From contig JAAKBF010000349.1 in NCBI GenBank assembly GCA_012656075.1, forward strand, positions 62,001-126,000: 64,000 nt of DNA, written 5' to 3'. Below the pieces are notes generated by a model that did no database searches, had not been told where the DNA came from, and saw only the letters and a program-made list of their open reading frames with translations. This stretch comes from Phytophthora hibernalis. Lineage: Eukaryota; Oomycota; Peronosporomycetes; Peronosporales; Peronosporaceae. Shown here in pieces: positions 54,619 through 64,000 of the stretch (position 1 is its first letter; every line of letters begins with the position of its first letter). Position numbers and translations under genes: made by a program.

Positions 54619-54892
54619 AAATATCTGCCAAAGATCACTCGAATTCCTCAGCTGGACAAGATTCAAGAAGCAATCACGGCTATTAAAGCCACTGATAATT
54701 TTAACCTGCTCGCGAACTGGAATGACTACGGTTCCGCTACGTTTGACCAGCTGGATGCAATGGCCAGTGTACTGGTGGCGCGTAACAGATTCCAGCTTGT
54801 GCAGTTCACGCTGGACTGGATCGACGGTGTTGAGTGGCAGATCAAGAATGTGGTTGCGCCGTTTACCGACGCCTGCGACTATACAAATGTAA
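54619..54892 (+). other. Orphan exon-like segment, unknown protein
   Basis: A plus-strand open stretch (KITRIPQLDKIQEAITAIKA, LLANWNDYGSATFDQLDAMA, FTLDWIDGVEWQIKNVVAPF) ends at a good donor, AAT|GTAAGT at 54893, with a possible acceptor TCAATGCAG ending at 54963. It looks like a real protein-coding exon, but the adjoining DNA belongs to transposons on both sides. It may be a captured or stranded piece of a host gene cut by MULE and retroelement insertions. No family recognised. Confidence 0.45.
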
Positions 54893-54954
54893 GTGCTTCA
54901 ACTCACGTATACGAAACCAGGCTAAACAATGTTTACTGCTTCTATTTTTTACTG

Positions 54955-57500
54955 TCAATGCAGCAAGCCTACAATGATGTTGTAAAAGGACCACGTGCGA
55001 ACTCTCCGTGCTCGAACGTGTAAGCGTTGCTTTTCCAGGCACGCTGAGGTCCATACCATAGTCCCCCTTGATCCGATTGCAAACGCATGCTGTTCAGCGA
55101 CCAAGGTGAACGCGTACTCGCTGATCTGCATTCTGAGGGCTGCAAGCTCTGGATCTTCACCCAAGTCGGGACGATTTCCAACTTCATGGCACTGAGCAAC
55201 GTACTCATCTTCAGCAAGTCGTTGTAGGGTAATAAATGTCGAAATGGTCTCGTCCAAAGTGAAGTGCGGCTCCAACACTTGCTTGATCTTCCCCACTTGC
55301 ACTCCAGTCGGTTGTTTGTGTTGTTGCCCAGGTGAGCGATGTTGCCCTCTTGTAAGAAACCCACTCCTCTTGCGTGTTGTCCCAATTGCATAGGAAGAAC
55401 TTGTACATCGGGTGTTCGGCATCTCCACCTATCGTGTCCAGAAGAGCATCTTTCGCGTCTTGGTATTCCTCACAGCTTCTTGAGTAAACGAGAGCCTTCA
55501 TAATACCTTTCACCTCCTTCTTGTGTGCTGCTGCCAAACGCGTAGCTTGCTTCTTCAACCAGGTAATGACGTGCCACTGGCACAGAAGTTGGCGAGCTTG
55601 AGGGAAAGCTTCCAGCAGCACTGCCTTCTCATGCATCGCTTTATCCGTAACCAACACACGAATGCCGGCCCATGTTGGATTGTGTTTTTGAAAACTCTTT
55701 ACAGCCAGACGCAGGTTCGCCTTCTCCTCGTTCTCTATCAAACAATGAAAAACGTATTGGCCCTAATGGGAATGTAAGACAAATGTATAATATATCGCTG
55801 CATACCCGCCTACACATACCTTTCCGAACACATCATGAACAGCGAAACTGAAGAGTTTGTACCGATTTGCGTTGGCGTCGTGCGTTGCATCGACCAGCAC
55901 CACCTCCGGAAAAGCGCGAAACAAACGCTTCATGCGAGCACTTTGAAACGTGACAACCCGCGCGACCTTCGACTCGGCGTCCACCATTATCTCCGCCACG
56001 TTCCCGGTGCTCTCCGCACTGAACTCGTCTAGAATTGCAAGAGCACGCTCGGCATCGGTCTGCCCAGCCCTCTGCTCCTTTTAAATCATTGAATCATGTT
56101 GTGGACGTCACGCAGTGCCACAATCTTGCCTACATGTACGTAAAAATATACAAAGCACGCATTAGTACACCGGACTGACACAGAATCCAAACCGGAAAGA
56201 TACAAAACGCACCAGACTGCTCACGTAGATACGCAAGAATTCCCTTCGCGTGCGCACCCGCCTTGTGCATCTCCTGGACATCACGCGAAAGTCCTTCGTT
56301 CGATTCTCCGCGTAGTTGAACCACGGGTGCTTCGTAACAGGATGATTGTGATACCCAGACGCCTTTAGAGCGACGTACCACCCCGAATGTCCAGCCACGA
56401 CACGAACATTTATATTGGCCGTACACTCGGTCGTCCGGACCAAGCGATGTTTCCGTTTTCCCGATCCACGAGCAGCTTGAGTTTGTCCGTAACATACACC
56501 GAAGAGTCTTGCAGTACTTTCCCCAGGTCTCGGGAATATATTGCGTGCCCTTGCGAGCCTCCACAGCCAATGTAGCTTCCTCAGTGGCCTTGACTTCGCG
56601 CCCTACAGCTTCGCGCATTTGCTTGTTGCGACTTGTAACCGAGGTGCTCGTCAGGCTTGAAAATTGCTGGTACGTGGCCGCTTGGAAATCTTCGAAGGCT
56701 CTGTCAAAGTCTTCCCAAGATGGCCAGCGACAAGGGAAACCTGTTACAAACGCACCATCTTCAGCATCACTTCCTCCACACGGCGATAGTGTCGTCGATG
56801 TGCGTGCTGCTTTCCGATATCCCTTCCGGTTTCGTTTCTGTGGGACACCGGACGCATTTTTCATCGCTGCTGCTGCTGACCTCCATCAACTCTGCGTCCT
56901 TGTCACTGCAGCTCATCACTTCGATCTCTGCCTCCTCGTCACTGCCATCGACGCCTTCACTCGCAACACTGTCCTCGCTGGCTTCCCCATCCTCGTTCTC
57001 ACGCTGCACGACACGTTCGGATACCGCAGCATACCGTGTAGCACCAGCACCTGCGTCCTCGTAGTCCGAATCACCGGAATCCGAAGGCTCGCCTTCTCTG
57101 TCTTCAGCATCAAATTGTTCCATGACCTCACCAAGCGCAGTCTCAGCTTCTTTATCGTTTTTCAGCTTCGCGTCCGACGCCCGTGTGCGCATGTTTCGGC
57201 CCTGTGACGCCCGTGTGCGCATGTTTCGGCCCTGTGACGCCAACTGCCCTTCCATAACCTTCTTCTCCCCTCGTGCGATACGCTGCGCACACAAAGCCTC
57301 GAATGCCGCTTGGTATGGGGCGGGAAAAGGAGGGAGGCTCCTTCCCGATCGGATGTCTGCAACGCGCTGGCGATTATGTCCGCGCGGCGCGCTATGTTCT
57401 CCGCGCGTCGCTTCTCCTCAGTGGCAGCACCACGCTCCTTGACCAGTCGGTCCGCGTCTGGGAGGGTCGACTGCGCATGAAGCCTCGGCGGCATGTCCTT
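54955..57500 (-). pseudogene. Mutator-like (MULE) transposase relic 2
   Basis: Reading on the minus strand: an acidic Ser/Glu-rich N-terminal part (56767-57294) with a duplicated 10-residue block, then a FLYWCH-like zinc-binding region (CSCRGWTFGVVRRSKGVWVS), then the DDE core. The core shows VVLVDATHDANANRYKLFSF (first Asp), RVLVTDKAMHEKAVLLEAF (second Asp), the CQWH motif, and NNRLECKWGKIKQVLEPHFT with the likely third acid. A C-terminal part ends near 54955. Frame breaks near 56780, 56240, 55740 and 55330 show decay, although an intron near 55750 is possible. It is co-oriented with the Ulp1-like gene across element 2. Confidence 0.78.
57181..57240 (+). repeat. 30-bp tandem duplication
   Basis: Two perfect head-to-tail copies of a 30-bp unit starting CCGTGTGCGCATGTTTCGGC lie in the N-terminal coding part of MULE relic 2 and duplicate ten residues (ASQGRNMRTR) in frame. 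Confidence 0.95.
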
Positions 57501-57550
57501 CTTGCCGCGACCAGGAAATGGCGGGAGATCGGACTGTTTTAGAATGAAAA

Positions 57551-57934
57551 TCAGAGACAGTCAGCATGAAGACCTTTTGAATAGACGCGCTTAAGCGAGG
57601 GCGCGAGGTCACGTACCATCGTGCCGGGTCCCAGGTGTCCAACGAGCTTCTGCGGTCCGCTCCACTTTGGGCGCTTCTTGTCGAGGGGGCCGAACGATGA
57701 ATGCCACTCGTTTCCAACTTGAAATTTAGAACTCACGTGCACCACACCACGGAGAATACTTTCCCCGCTCCCGAAATTTATCTTGTCGTCTTGTTGCAGG
57801 AAACAGCCACAACACTGGCTTTTACGAACACCGGACCAACACAAAATAAAACAGAATAGGCACATAATTTGATTACACTCTTTCGGTCTCAGCAGCGTGA
57901 TCCGATGGATATCGTCACGACGGCCAATGTCCAC
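57551..57934 (-). other. Open stretch upstream of MULE relic 2, unknown
   Basis: A 127-codon minus-strand frame includes NFGSGESILRGVVHVSSKFQ and FGPLDKKRPKWSGPQKLVGH. It could be an earlier exon of the transposase gene or an unrelated fragment. No known domain. Confidence 0.3.
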
Positions 57935-58072
57935 GCGACGCTACTACCCAGGTGCGTTCTGGCCGCTTCTGCCGCTTCCTACGGCTGTTGACTGAGTTTG
58001 TGGCGTGTTGCAGGTCTCGTGAGCGTCATGTTCGTACTGGCCAAGCGCATTAGCCAGTGGCGCCAATAAGTT

Positions 58073-58516
58073 CGTGGTCGGCGTCAGTCCGCAGCTCCTG
58101 GACGACGTGGCCGACGACGTGTTCGACGATTTCAACGCTGTGTTCGAGACGAAGCCACACCCTGCGAGGAGCCCCCGGGGTTGCAACGGAGTGCCAAGCT
58201 GGTCGCAAAGACGCGGGGAGCAGAGGAAGAGACGCAGCAGGTGGAGAGTGAGACGCTGGAGGACGCAGATGACGACGACCAGCTCTGTGACGAGTACGAG
58301 CTGCTGCCCAAGCTGAACAAGGACCACGCGTTCTACGCAGTGCCGGAGGACAACGAGGCAAAAGAGAACGACGCGAGGGCGAGCGTGGACGAGTTCATTC
58401 TGCGCGGCAAACACGGCAAGTTCTTGTGCAAGACATTTATCGGATACCTTTTACGGTTTTTCAAGATGTGTTCGCATCACAAATCATGGCACGCGTCTAC
58501 AGTTGGTTTTGAGTAA
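58073..58516 (+). other. Acidic ORF fragment, unknown
   Basis: Two overlapping plus-strand open stretches (FVVGVSPQLLDDVADDVFDD, then VESETLEDADDDDQLCDEYE and ASVDEFILRGKHGKFLCKTF) read like one protein with a frame change near 58180. The stop is TAA 58514-58516. The sequence is acidic with no domain I know. It may be the other side of a host gene broken by the transposon cluster, but nothing links it firmly to the orphan exon at 54619. Confidence 0.35.
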
Positions 58517-58532
58517 CTGGCAGATTCTCACT

Positions 58533-58650
58533 GGGAAAATCTATGGAGATCGAGTTAGGGAGATCGAGGTGAGACTCACTCACCAAAAACGGCCCCAACG
58601 AAATTTAAATCGAATATATTTAGGGTGGTAAAAATAAAAAGTAAAACCTC
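58533..58650 (+). repeat. Direct repeat, copy 1
   Basis: It matches 59276-59398: AAAATCTATGGAGATCGAGT, ACGAAATTTAAATC and GGGTGGTA...AATAAA blocks in the same order. Non-coding. Confidence 0.8.
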
Positions 58651-59275
58651 CGCCAAAGATTTGTGCAGATACGCTTTGGGGTTCCATTCACGATTCCTGT
58701 TAATTTCTTGATAGAAGCATGTAGAGATCACTGAACGAGTTTAGCATGTGTGAAATTAATGGAATCTGCACTGGTCCCAGGCGCACTTGTGCACTTGCCG
58801 ATGAAAAATGAAGACTTCATGAATTGAACGTTAGTACTCTGCCTCATCAGCTCCTACCAACATTCACTGGTCAACGGGTTCAGCCCGTTCTCATACAGAC
58901 ACCTGGTCTCTCAGCTTCTCAGCCCGCTTCCCACTTGCCAGGTCTCGGATGTGCATTCCAACACTTGCGTGATAGTATTATATTTCCGCTTCCGTTATTA
59001 ATATCTTGGAATATATATAAATATACACAGTACTATTATATATTATATATCTTTCTTTACTGAAGCTGGACTCGATGCGCATGGATGCCCTTTTTGACAA
59101 ATGTTGCATTGGCAAAAGCGAGTCGAACGTCGTTGTGGTCCTGCGGATTGGAGTCGAGCGTGGTTGTGGGTTGGAGTTGGAGTCGAGCGTGCTAGGTTGG
59201 TTGGGGCATAGTGAGGGTTAGTATGAATAGATGTAGTGAGGCCTGGTATGAATAGGTATGAGAAAGAGTGAGAAT

Positions 59276-59398
59276 GGGAAAATCTATGGAGATCGAGTTA
59301 GGGAAATCGAGGTTACCAAAAAACGGCCCAAACGAAATTTAAATCAAGAATACATCGAAGTATATTTTATGGGTGGTAGAAATAAATAATAAAACCTG
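59276..59398 (+). repeat. Direct repeat, copy 2
   Basis: Partner of 58533-58650, about 740 bp downstream in the same orientation, with small indels and an extra segment TACATCGAAGTATATTTTAT. Confidence 0.8.
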
Positions 59399-59515
59399 CA
59401 AGAGAGCAACCACAACCACTTTTGACTTCTGGGAGCAAGACGTTCACGCTGCCGCCAAATGCGTTTCGTCATGTGGATCTCCAAGCACAACAAGACGCGT
59501 TGACCGAAGTAGATA

Positions 59516-59577
59516 CCGTTGCCTAGGATATCGTTGCAGCCAAAAACCGTTGCCTAGGAGATCGTTGCAGCCAAAAA
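59516..59577 (+). repeat. 31-bp tandem duplication
   Basis: Two head-to-tail copies of a unit beginning CCGTTGCCTAGGA and ending GCAGCCAAAAA, differing at one base. Confidence 0.92.
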
Positions 59578-60895
59578 CGCTTTTCACGCTGGCGGAGCTT
59601 TCGTTCAGCAGTGCGCGTTTCGTTTCTGTCTGGTGTGTATGTTTGAGGCTAAGGAGCAGACTGTCTGGGACTTGGCTCTCTGTAGCCTCGAGACGTCATC
59701 CGACCGCCTGCTGCCAGCATCATGTTTCCAGTCAGACCCCGTTAAATGCTCGAGGGGCCGATCATACTTAGAGTACCAACATACTGATACCCGTCTATCA
59801 ACGAAGAGGAGGAGCAACCAACCTTAGCCGCAGTAGCCTACCGTAGTCGTGGCACCACGTGATGTTAGAGCGACACAGATGCCGCTTGTTAGTGACCACA
59901 GATTTCAAGGTTGGTCTTCACAACCCGGTGAAGCTACGCGAGAGCCAACGAGTTTGCGGGGTGTAAGATTCCGTACCGACAACTAACAATTTCGCTACAT
60001 CATATCGGGTACCAGTAGTATTTATTGGATGGAAATCGTTCTACTAGTACTATCAATCTCCTGGTTCAATGTGACGTCTATGCTGGACCCGCATTCTGTT
60101 TTTAACAATACGACCCCGAAACATGATCATGTGCTGCCAGTGCTATCATCCCCCATGCGCCGACTATCCTATAAGTTGTCCATCGTTCCACCGCAGTGGC
60201 TGACCGTACTGGTATGCGAGTGCAGGTTGTCAACACGACCCCGCCATTTGAAAAGCTGGAAATGCTTTGGATGGCGGTCAAAGATGGACTAATGGCACGA
60301 TCAGCTGAAACAGTGCTCTGAAGACCCACGGATCAGTCACAGTTGGCCAACTCAATACGTGTAGTGTCGGGGTCATACAAAAAGGTGAAGATGTTTCTTG
60401 AGCTGCCTGGAAATTGCTACATTCAGAATGTCCTGAAGCGGTCTCATGCGACGAACCGTCTCGTGTGACCAATGCCGCTTGCGGGCGTCAAACCCACGCA
60501 TGATGAAAGCCTTTGACGATTCAAATCTGAGGCTTAATTTCCTCCTGCAACCAGTAATTTCAATATTAAAGTCGCTACCACTATCTGATTAGATGGCTAA
60601 ATACTATTTTTTTAATTTAAAAATTAGAAGTACCGGTATATGTAGATTTCAATTTAAGGTCAAACTATTATGCAAGCATAGTCTCCAAATAATACGTGGG
60701 TAATACATGTAGTTATTCCCAGAATAGTATTAATAACATTTTGTCAAAACTACTATCAATAGAACCCTAGAAAAATGTCGACGACGAAAACACAGAAAAA
60801 TCGGCGTGTTCGAGTTTGCGATCTTGGTGCATTGAGCTCACTTCCGAACGCGTCCGCTCGAGCACAAAGCAGCCCATCTCCAACCTTATACGACC
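59578..60895. other. Intergenic, no gene recognised
   Basis: Short open stretches (60029-60292 plus, 60278-60472 minus) have no domain. The right part is AT-rich and leads into the RWP-RK gene. Confidence 0.4.
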
Positions 60896-61945
60896 ATGTT
60901 GCAAGACTCGGAACCTCTAGCACCGCTCAACTTGCAGCTCGTGCCCAGTCTCCACGACGTTTACATGCAGAGCCCCAGCAACGTGAGCGGGTTCGGCGAC
61001 GGCTACGCTGCACGGGCGCACGCCGCACGCAAAAGCGCCTTCCTGTCGCTGTCACCCATTTGCAACTTTGAGGCCTTCAGCCTGCACTTCCACCTGCCGC
61101 TCAAAGCGGCGGCCGAGAAGTTCGGCGTACGGGCCACAGCCTTCAAGAAGCGCTGCCGAGCCATCGGCATCCGCCACTGGCCGTACCGAAAGGTGCGCAG
61201 CCTCAAGCGGTCGCTACAGGAGCTCGAACGATGCCAGGAACAGGCTCCGCTCAGTGACAAGCAGCAGGCCCAGTTGGCCACGTTCAAACGCCAACTGGCC
61301 AAGCTCATGGCCCCCGAGACGTACGGACTCGACCCGTCGGGTCGCCTCGCGCCGCACCAACACCTGGGTTGCGACGACGAGGAAGACGCCGAGTCTGAGG
61401 ACGGTGACGACTCGCTCGCGTCGCAGAGCCCGCGGTTCGGAGACAACCTCGTCTTCGACTGCACGGTGAGTCCCGTGGAGAGGACGCCAAAGCCTCTTGC
61501 AGACGTCATCCCGGCCGGCTCGGCCCACCTTCGGTCCATCCGCAGGAACCAGGTGCTTAACTTGCCACCTGCGCACTTGTCGCGCTTTGATCGCCACGAG
61601 CTGCCGATCTCCCGCGCGGAGCTCAAGGCGTACTACGCGCAGCAGTCCTGTAGTCACTACGGCGGCTTTAGTAACCTTAATGAAGTGGACAAGGCTACAG
61701 CTCAGATGATGAAGGTCTCACCTTCGCGTCACAAGAAGCACCGCTACGAGGACTATGCTCCCAGTGCCTTTGACAGCGCCGATCTGGAATTTCTGCCGTC
61801 CGAGACCAAGTATGCGGATGTACGATCTCTCAACGACGCCGACGACGAGTTCACAGCGCATGCCAGCCAGGTTGACTACAGTAGTGAGAGGTTCTTTGAC
61901 GATGTGTTCCTGCAGATATCGCCAGACTATGGCTGCTTGGTGTGA
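60896..61945 (+). CDS. RWP-RK domain transcription factor (349 aa, single exon)
   Basis: The RWP-RK DNA-binding motif lies at residues about 60-105: FSLHFHLPLKAAAEKFGVRA, TAFKKRCRAIGIRHWPYRKV, with HWPYRKV as the signature. A predicted coiled coil follows (LKRSLQELERCQEQ), then an acidic region (DDEEDAESEDGDDS) and a Ser/Asp/Tyr-rich C-terminus. These factors regulate nitrogen and gamete programmes in plants; in oomycetes they are nuclear proteins linked to sporulation and infection stages. The frame is complete from ATG 60896 to TGA 61943-61945 with no damage. Confidence 0.9.
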   Translation: MLQDSEPLAPLNLQLVPSLHDVYMQSPSNVSGFGDGYAARAHAARKSAFLSLSPICNFEAFSLHFHLPLKAAAEKFGVRATAFKKRCRAIGIRHWPYRKVRSLKRSLQELERCQEQAPLSDKQQAQLATFKRQLAKLMAPETYGLDPSGRLAPHQHLGCDDEEDAESEDGDDSLASQSPRFGDNLVFDCTVSPVERTPKPLADVIPAGSAHLRSIRRNQVLNLPPAHLSRFDRHELPISRAELKAYYAQQSCSHYGGFSNLNEVDKATAQMMKVSPSRHKKHRYEDYAPSAFDSADLEFLPSETKYADVRSLNDADDEFTAHASQVDYSSERFFDDVFLQISPDYGCLV

Positions 61946-62207
61946 AGTGTCATGCAGATTGGCGGCTTGGAACCCAGTGCGATCGCTCATCAACCACGTG
62001 AATAACCGAATTCATAGTCGCTTAGCTCGAAGAAACAACGAGTCTAGCAATAATGTTCAATAAGTTGGCAATTGGCGCGACTAAACTTCGGCATATTTGT
62101 ACTATCCGATGCGAGTCAAATGTACTTCATTGCGTGGCCATTGCCTTAATGTCTTTTGCTGCTTCAACCCTTGTGGGTTTGCAGCCTGTCTTCGTCAAAA
62201 CACGATC

Positions 62208-63356
62208 TTAGCCACTGCTGCTGGAAGAGGAGCTGCCTGAATTCGGCAGGATACCCAGGTAGTCCTTCTTGCTACGTGGATACCATTTGTAGTACGAGAC
62301 CAGCACAATGGCGATAGCTAGCGCCAGCATCACCACCACCAGTAGCACTCGGCTTGTGAACGCCTTGAACGCCATCGATCGGATGTGGCCCTTTGCCTCC
62401 TCGGTGTCATCTTGCGTTTGTGCGACCTAGAGTTGGCACCAGCAATGGTTCAGCAATGGAATGGTTGCGGGGTTACATCAAACAGCAACGTACATTGAGT
62501 TCGGTGTGCTCCAGTTGGTTCCGTTGCTGCAACAAATTATTCGCGACATTCTCCGCTGCACGTTGTCCAAGTGACAATCAGCAAAAGGGTATTTACACTC
62601 TACATAGGCGCAATGGCGTACCAATAGCCTCTGTGTGGGCAAGCGTGCGCTGAACTTCATTCAAATGGCGTCCATTTCTAGTGAGAGAAACGTCAGTCAG
62701 TTAACTTACAGCTTCACAACTCAAGCTTGCAATTCAACGAGCTTGGCCAACCTGTCGATACGATCTGCGCAGCGACCTATTTGTTCCTTCTGCACGAATA
62801 CAAGAGCAACAGCAAATCATAATATGATTTATTATGTGAGCCGTAACATTATCAAACTCAACAGATAAAGTCATAGAACTCACCGTATTCGCGTCCTTCG
62901 AGGAATCGGGTGATTTCCCGACTCGGGCATCGCCCACTAGGATCTCCTTCTCCAGCGAAGTCTTCAGACCAGTCCATTTGGTTCGGCAGTGACGGATCTG
63001 CTCCATCATCTTCCTTTTTGCAGCAGGAGTCGACCCGTTCTTCGCTTCATTCTCCAGAACACGAATCTGTCAACACATTCGAGACGAACCGATCATTGAG
63101 TGTCAACAGAGAAGCAGGATCAGTGCAGTCTTGTCCGTACGTATCGTTCGACTTCATCAACGCTGCTCTTTGCCGTCACCACTAGTTCTTCCCGCTTAGC
63201 TGCACGTCGTACGTTGTCAGAACACTGCAATAAAACCGACACGAAACCACAGCACTGCGTACCAGGGTCGGAGGCATGGGCATATTCGTCAATCGCTTTG
63301 ATTGCCTCTTCTCGGGCCAGGTCGTACTCCTCGAAATACCCTTCGAACACCGTCAT
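62208..63356 (-). CDS. VTI1: Vti1-type Qb-SNARE (7 exons, 243 aa)
   Basis: My minus-strand exon model is 63356-63263, 63199-63141, 63066-62884, 62789-62731, 62677-62622, 62555-62494 and 62426-62208, totalling exactly 244 codons. The N-terminus MTVFEGYFEEYDLAREEA and the basic helical region (AKSSVDEVERY, KRKMMEQIRHCRTKWTGLKT) fit the Vti1 Habc bundle. The SNARE helix includes LNEVQRTLAHTEAI and AENVANNLLQQRNQLEHTEL, with the central Gln. It ends in a membrane anchor (VLLVVVMLALAIAIVLVSYY). It acts in Golgi-endosome-vacuole fusion. Intron 4 must start with GC (GCAAGC) instead of GT; otherwise an in-frame TGA appears. Confidence 0.88.
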
Positions 63357-63632
63357 GCTGTTGAGCTGCTTGCTTTCTCTGACACGGCTTGCAATGAGCA
63401 TGATGTGTTTGGCCTAGCGGACAAGCTATAACGGGACGAGGCCCAAGAACACGCACCGTCCCGCATGCACAATACACCTTCGCATTCTGGAAAAATAGAA
63501 AAACTTGGTACAGTTAGTTGGTAGCAAAATGAAGTCATCGGGTGCAGTATCTGGTCTGTATTACACGTCGTGACATAACCGCACTGAGCCGCATTAAAAA
63601 TCTGCTGGCTGCAAAGTGCTCACTCAATTTGG

Positions 63633-64000
63633 TCACCGCATTTGCAAGGGGTCCGTTGTAAGTTGAGTCTCCAGTACCTGTAACTCGCGGCTCATTTTCG
63701 AGATTGCAGCCAGGTGATGGGGTAGTGGTGATTGTCTCTCCATCGTGACCGGGTGCATCGTCAAGTACGACTGCGCGTGGAAATCACGCAAAATAGCAGT
63801 CATTGTACTTGGTGGCGCCGATTCAGGCACCTCGCCATCCTTAGAATCTGTGTCTTCCTCCAGTAACGCGAGCACTAGTGCCACCTTCAGTATCCTCACC
63901 TCTCGCTTTTGAGCCACCGTGTGCTGGGCGTGAAGTAACGAAGTGGATTTCCAGGCATCGCTGCCTGTGAAACACACGGCACGACTACTGTCGCGAGTTG
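63633..64000 (-). CDS. Partial ORF at right edge, unknown
   Basis: A minus-strand frame open from the window edge gives SDAWKSTSLLHAQHTVAQKR, EVRILKVALVLALLEEDTDS and ISKMSRELQVLETQLTTDPL, then stops near 63633. It looks like the end, or an internal exon, of a real protein with helical character, but no family is recognised. The start lies outside the window. The segment 63420-63540 may hold a further exon. Confidence 0.4.
   Translation of the reverse strand, partial: TRDSSRAVCFTGSDAWKSTSLLHAQHTVAQKREVRILKVALVLALLEEDTDSKDGEVPESAPPSTMTAILRDFHAQSYLTMHPVTMERQSPLPHHLAAISKMSRELQVLETQLTTDPLQMR

Noticed and set aside
1..64000. CRISPR arrays, rRNA or tRNA genes
   Set aside because: No regularly spaced identical repeats with unique spacers, no rRNA core motifs, and no cloverleaf with both A and B boxes were seen. 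The GGTTCGAA-like stretch near 7567 lies in coding-like sequence.

Overview
This 64-kb window is nuclear DNA of an oomycete, most likely Phytophthora or a close relative. That assignment is inferred from content: receptor-like TKL kinases, an RWP-RK factor, short introns, a basal-body type coiled-coil protein (CCDC77 family), oomycete-style Ty3/gypsy and Mutator-like elements, and an oomycete-like initiator. Gene-dense host blocks alternate with repeat-rich, nested-transposon blocks.

Layout. 1-1069 holds the 5' part of a mitochondrial methylcrotonoyl-CoA carboxylase beta subunit (minus). 1343-14539 is a complete 13.2-kb Ty3/gypsy element: 551/555-bp LTRs about 98% identical, an AAAT target duplication, damaged gag-pol, and an open antisense ORF between pol and the 3' LTR. 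14.8-17.0 kb is a Mutator-like (MULE) transposase relic split by a 425-bp TA-flanked MITE, followed by a SET-domain ORF. 18.5-42.6 kb is the host block: a voltage-gated K+ channel, a DUF3228 protein, a DIX plus auxilin-type J-domain protein, two tandem TKL kinases, a CCDC77 homologue, a tail-anchored J protein with its degenerate copy, an 11-exon CENP-V/GFA protein, a multipass membrane protein, a JMJD6-like JmjC protein, two divergent alpha-tubulin genes, and a coiled-coil protein. 43-58 kb is repeat-rich: a DDE transposase scrap, a Ulp1-like peptidase gene, an 8.06-kb Ty3/gypsy element (46389-54444, GTGCA target duplication) inserted at the start of the Ulp1-like gene, and a second MULE transposase relic. 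60.9-64 kb returns to host genes: an RWP-RK protein, a Vti1-type SNARE, and a partial ORF.

Two themes stand out. First, many otherwise intact conserved genes are broken by single missing bases, often in C or G runs, including the same lesion in both alpha-tubulins. This looks like systematic consensus error rather than pseudogenisation. The retroelements, by contrast, carry true substitutions: in-frame stops, a YFND reverse transcriptase box, and an integrase E-to-D change. Second, both unrelated Ty3/gypsy elements have a long open frame on the antisense strand between pol and the 3' LTR. This is the best candidate for an undescribed element-encoded function. At least four MITE copies from three families, all flanked by TA, mark young DNA-transposon activity, one of them upstream of an alpha-tubulin gene.
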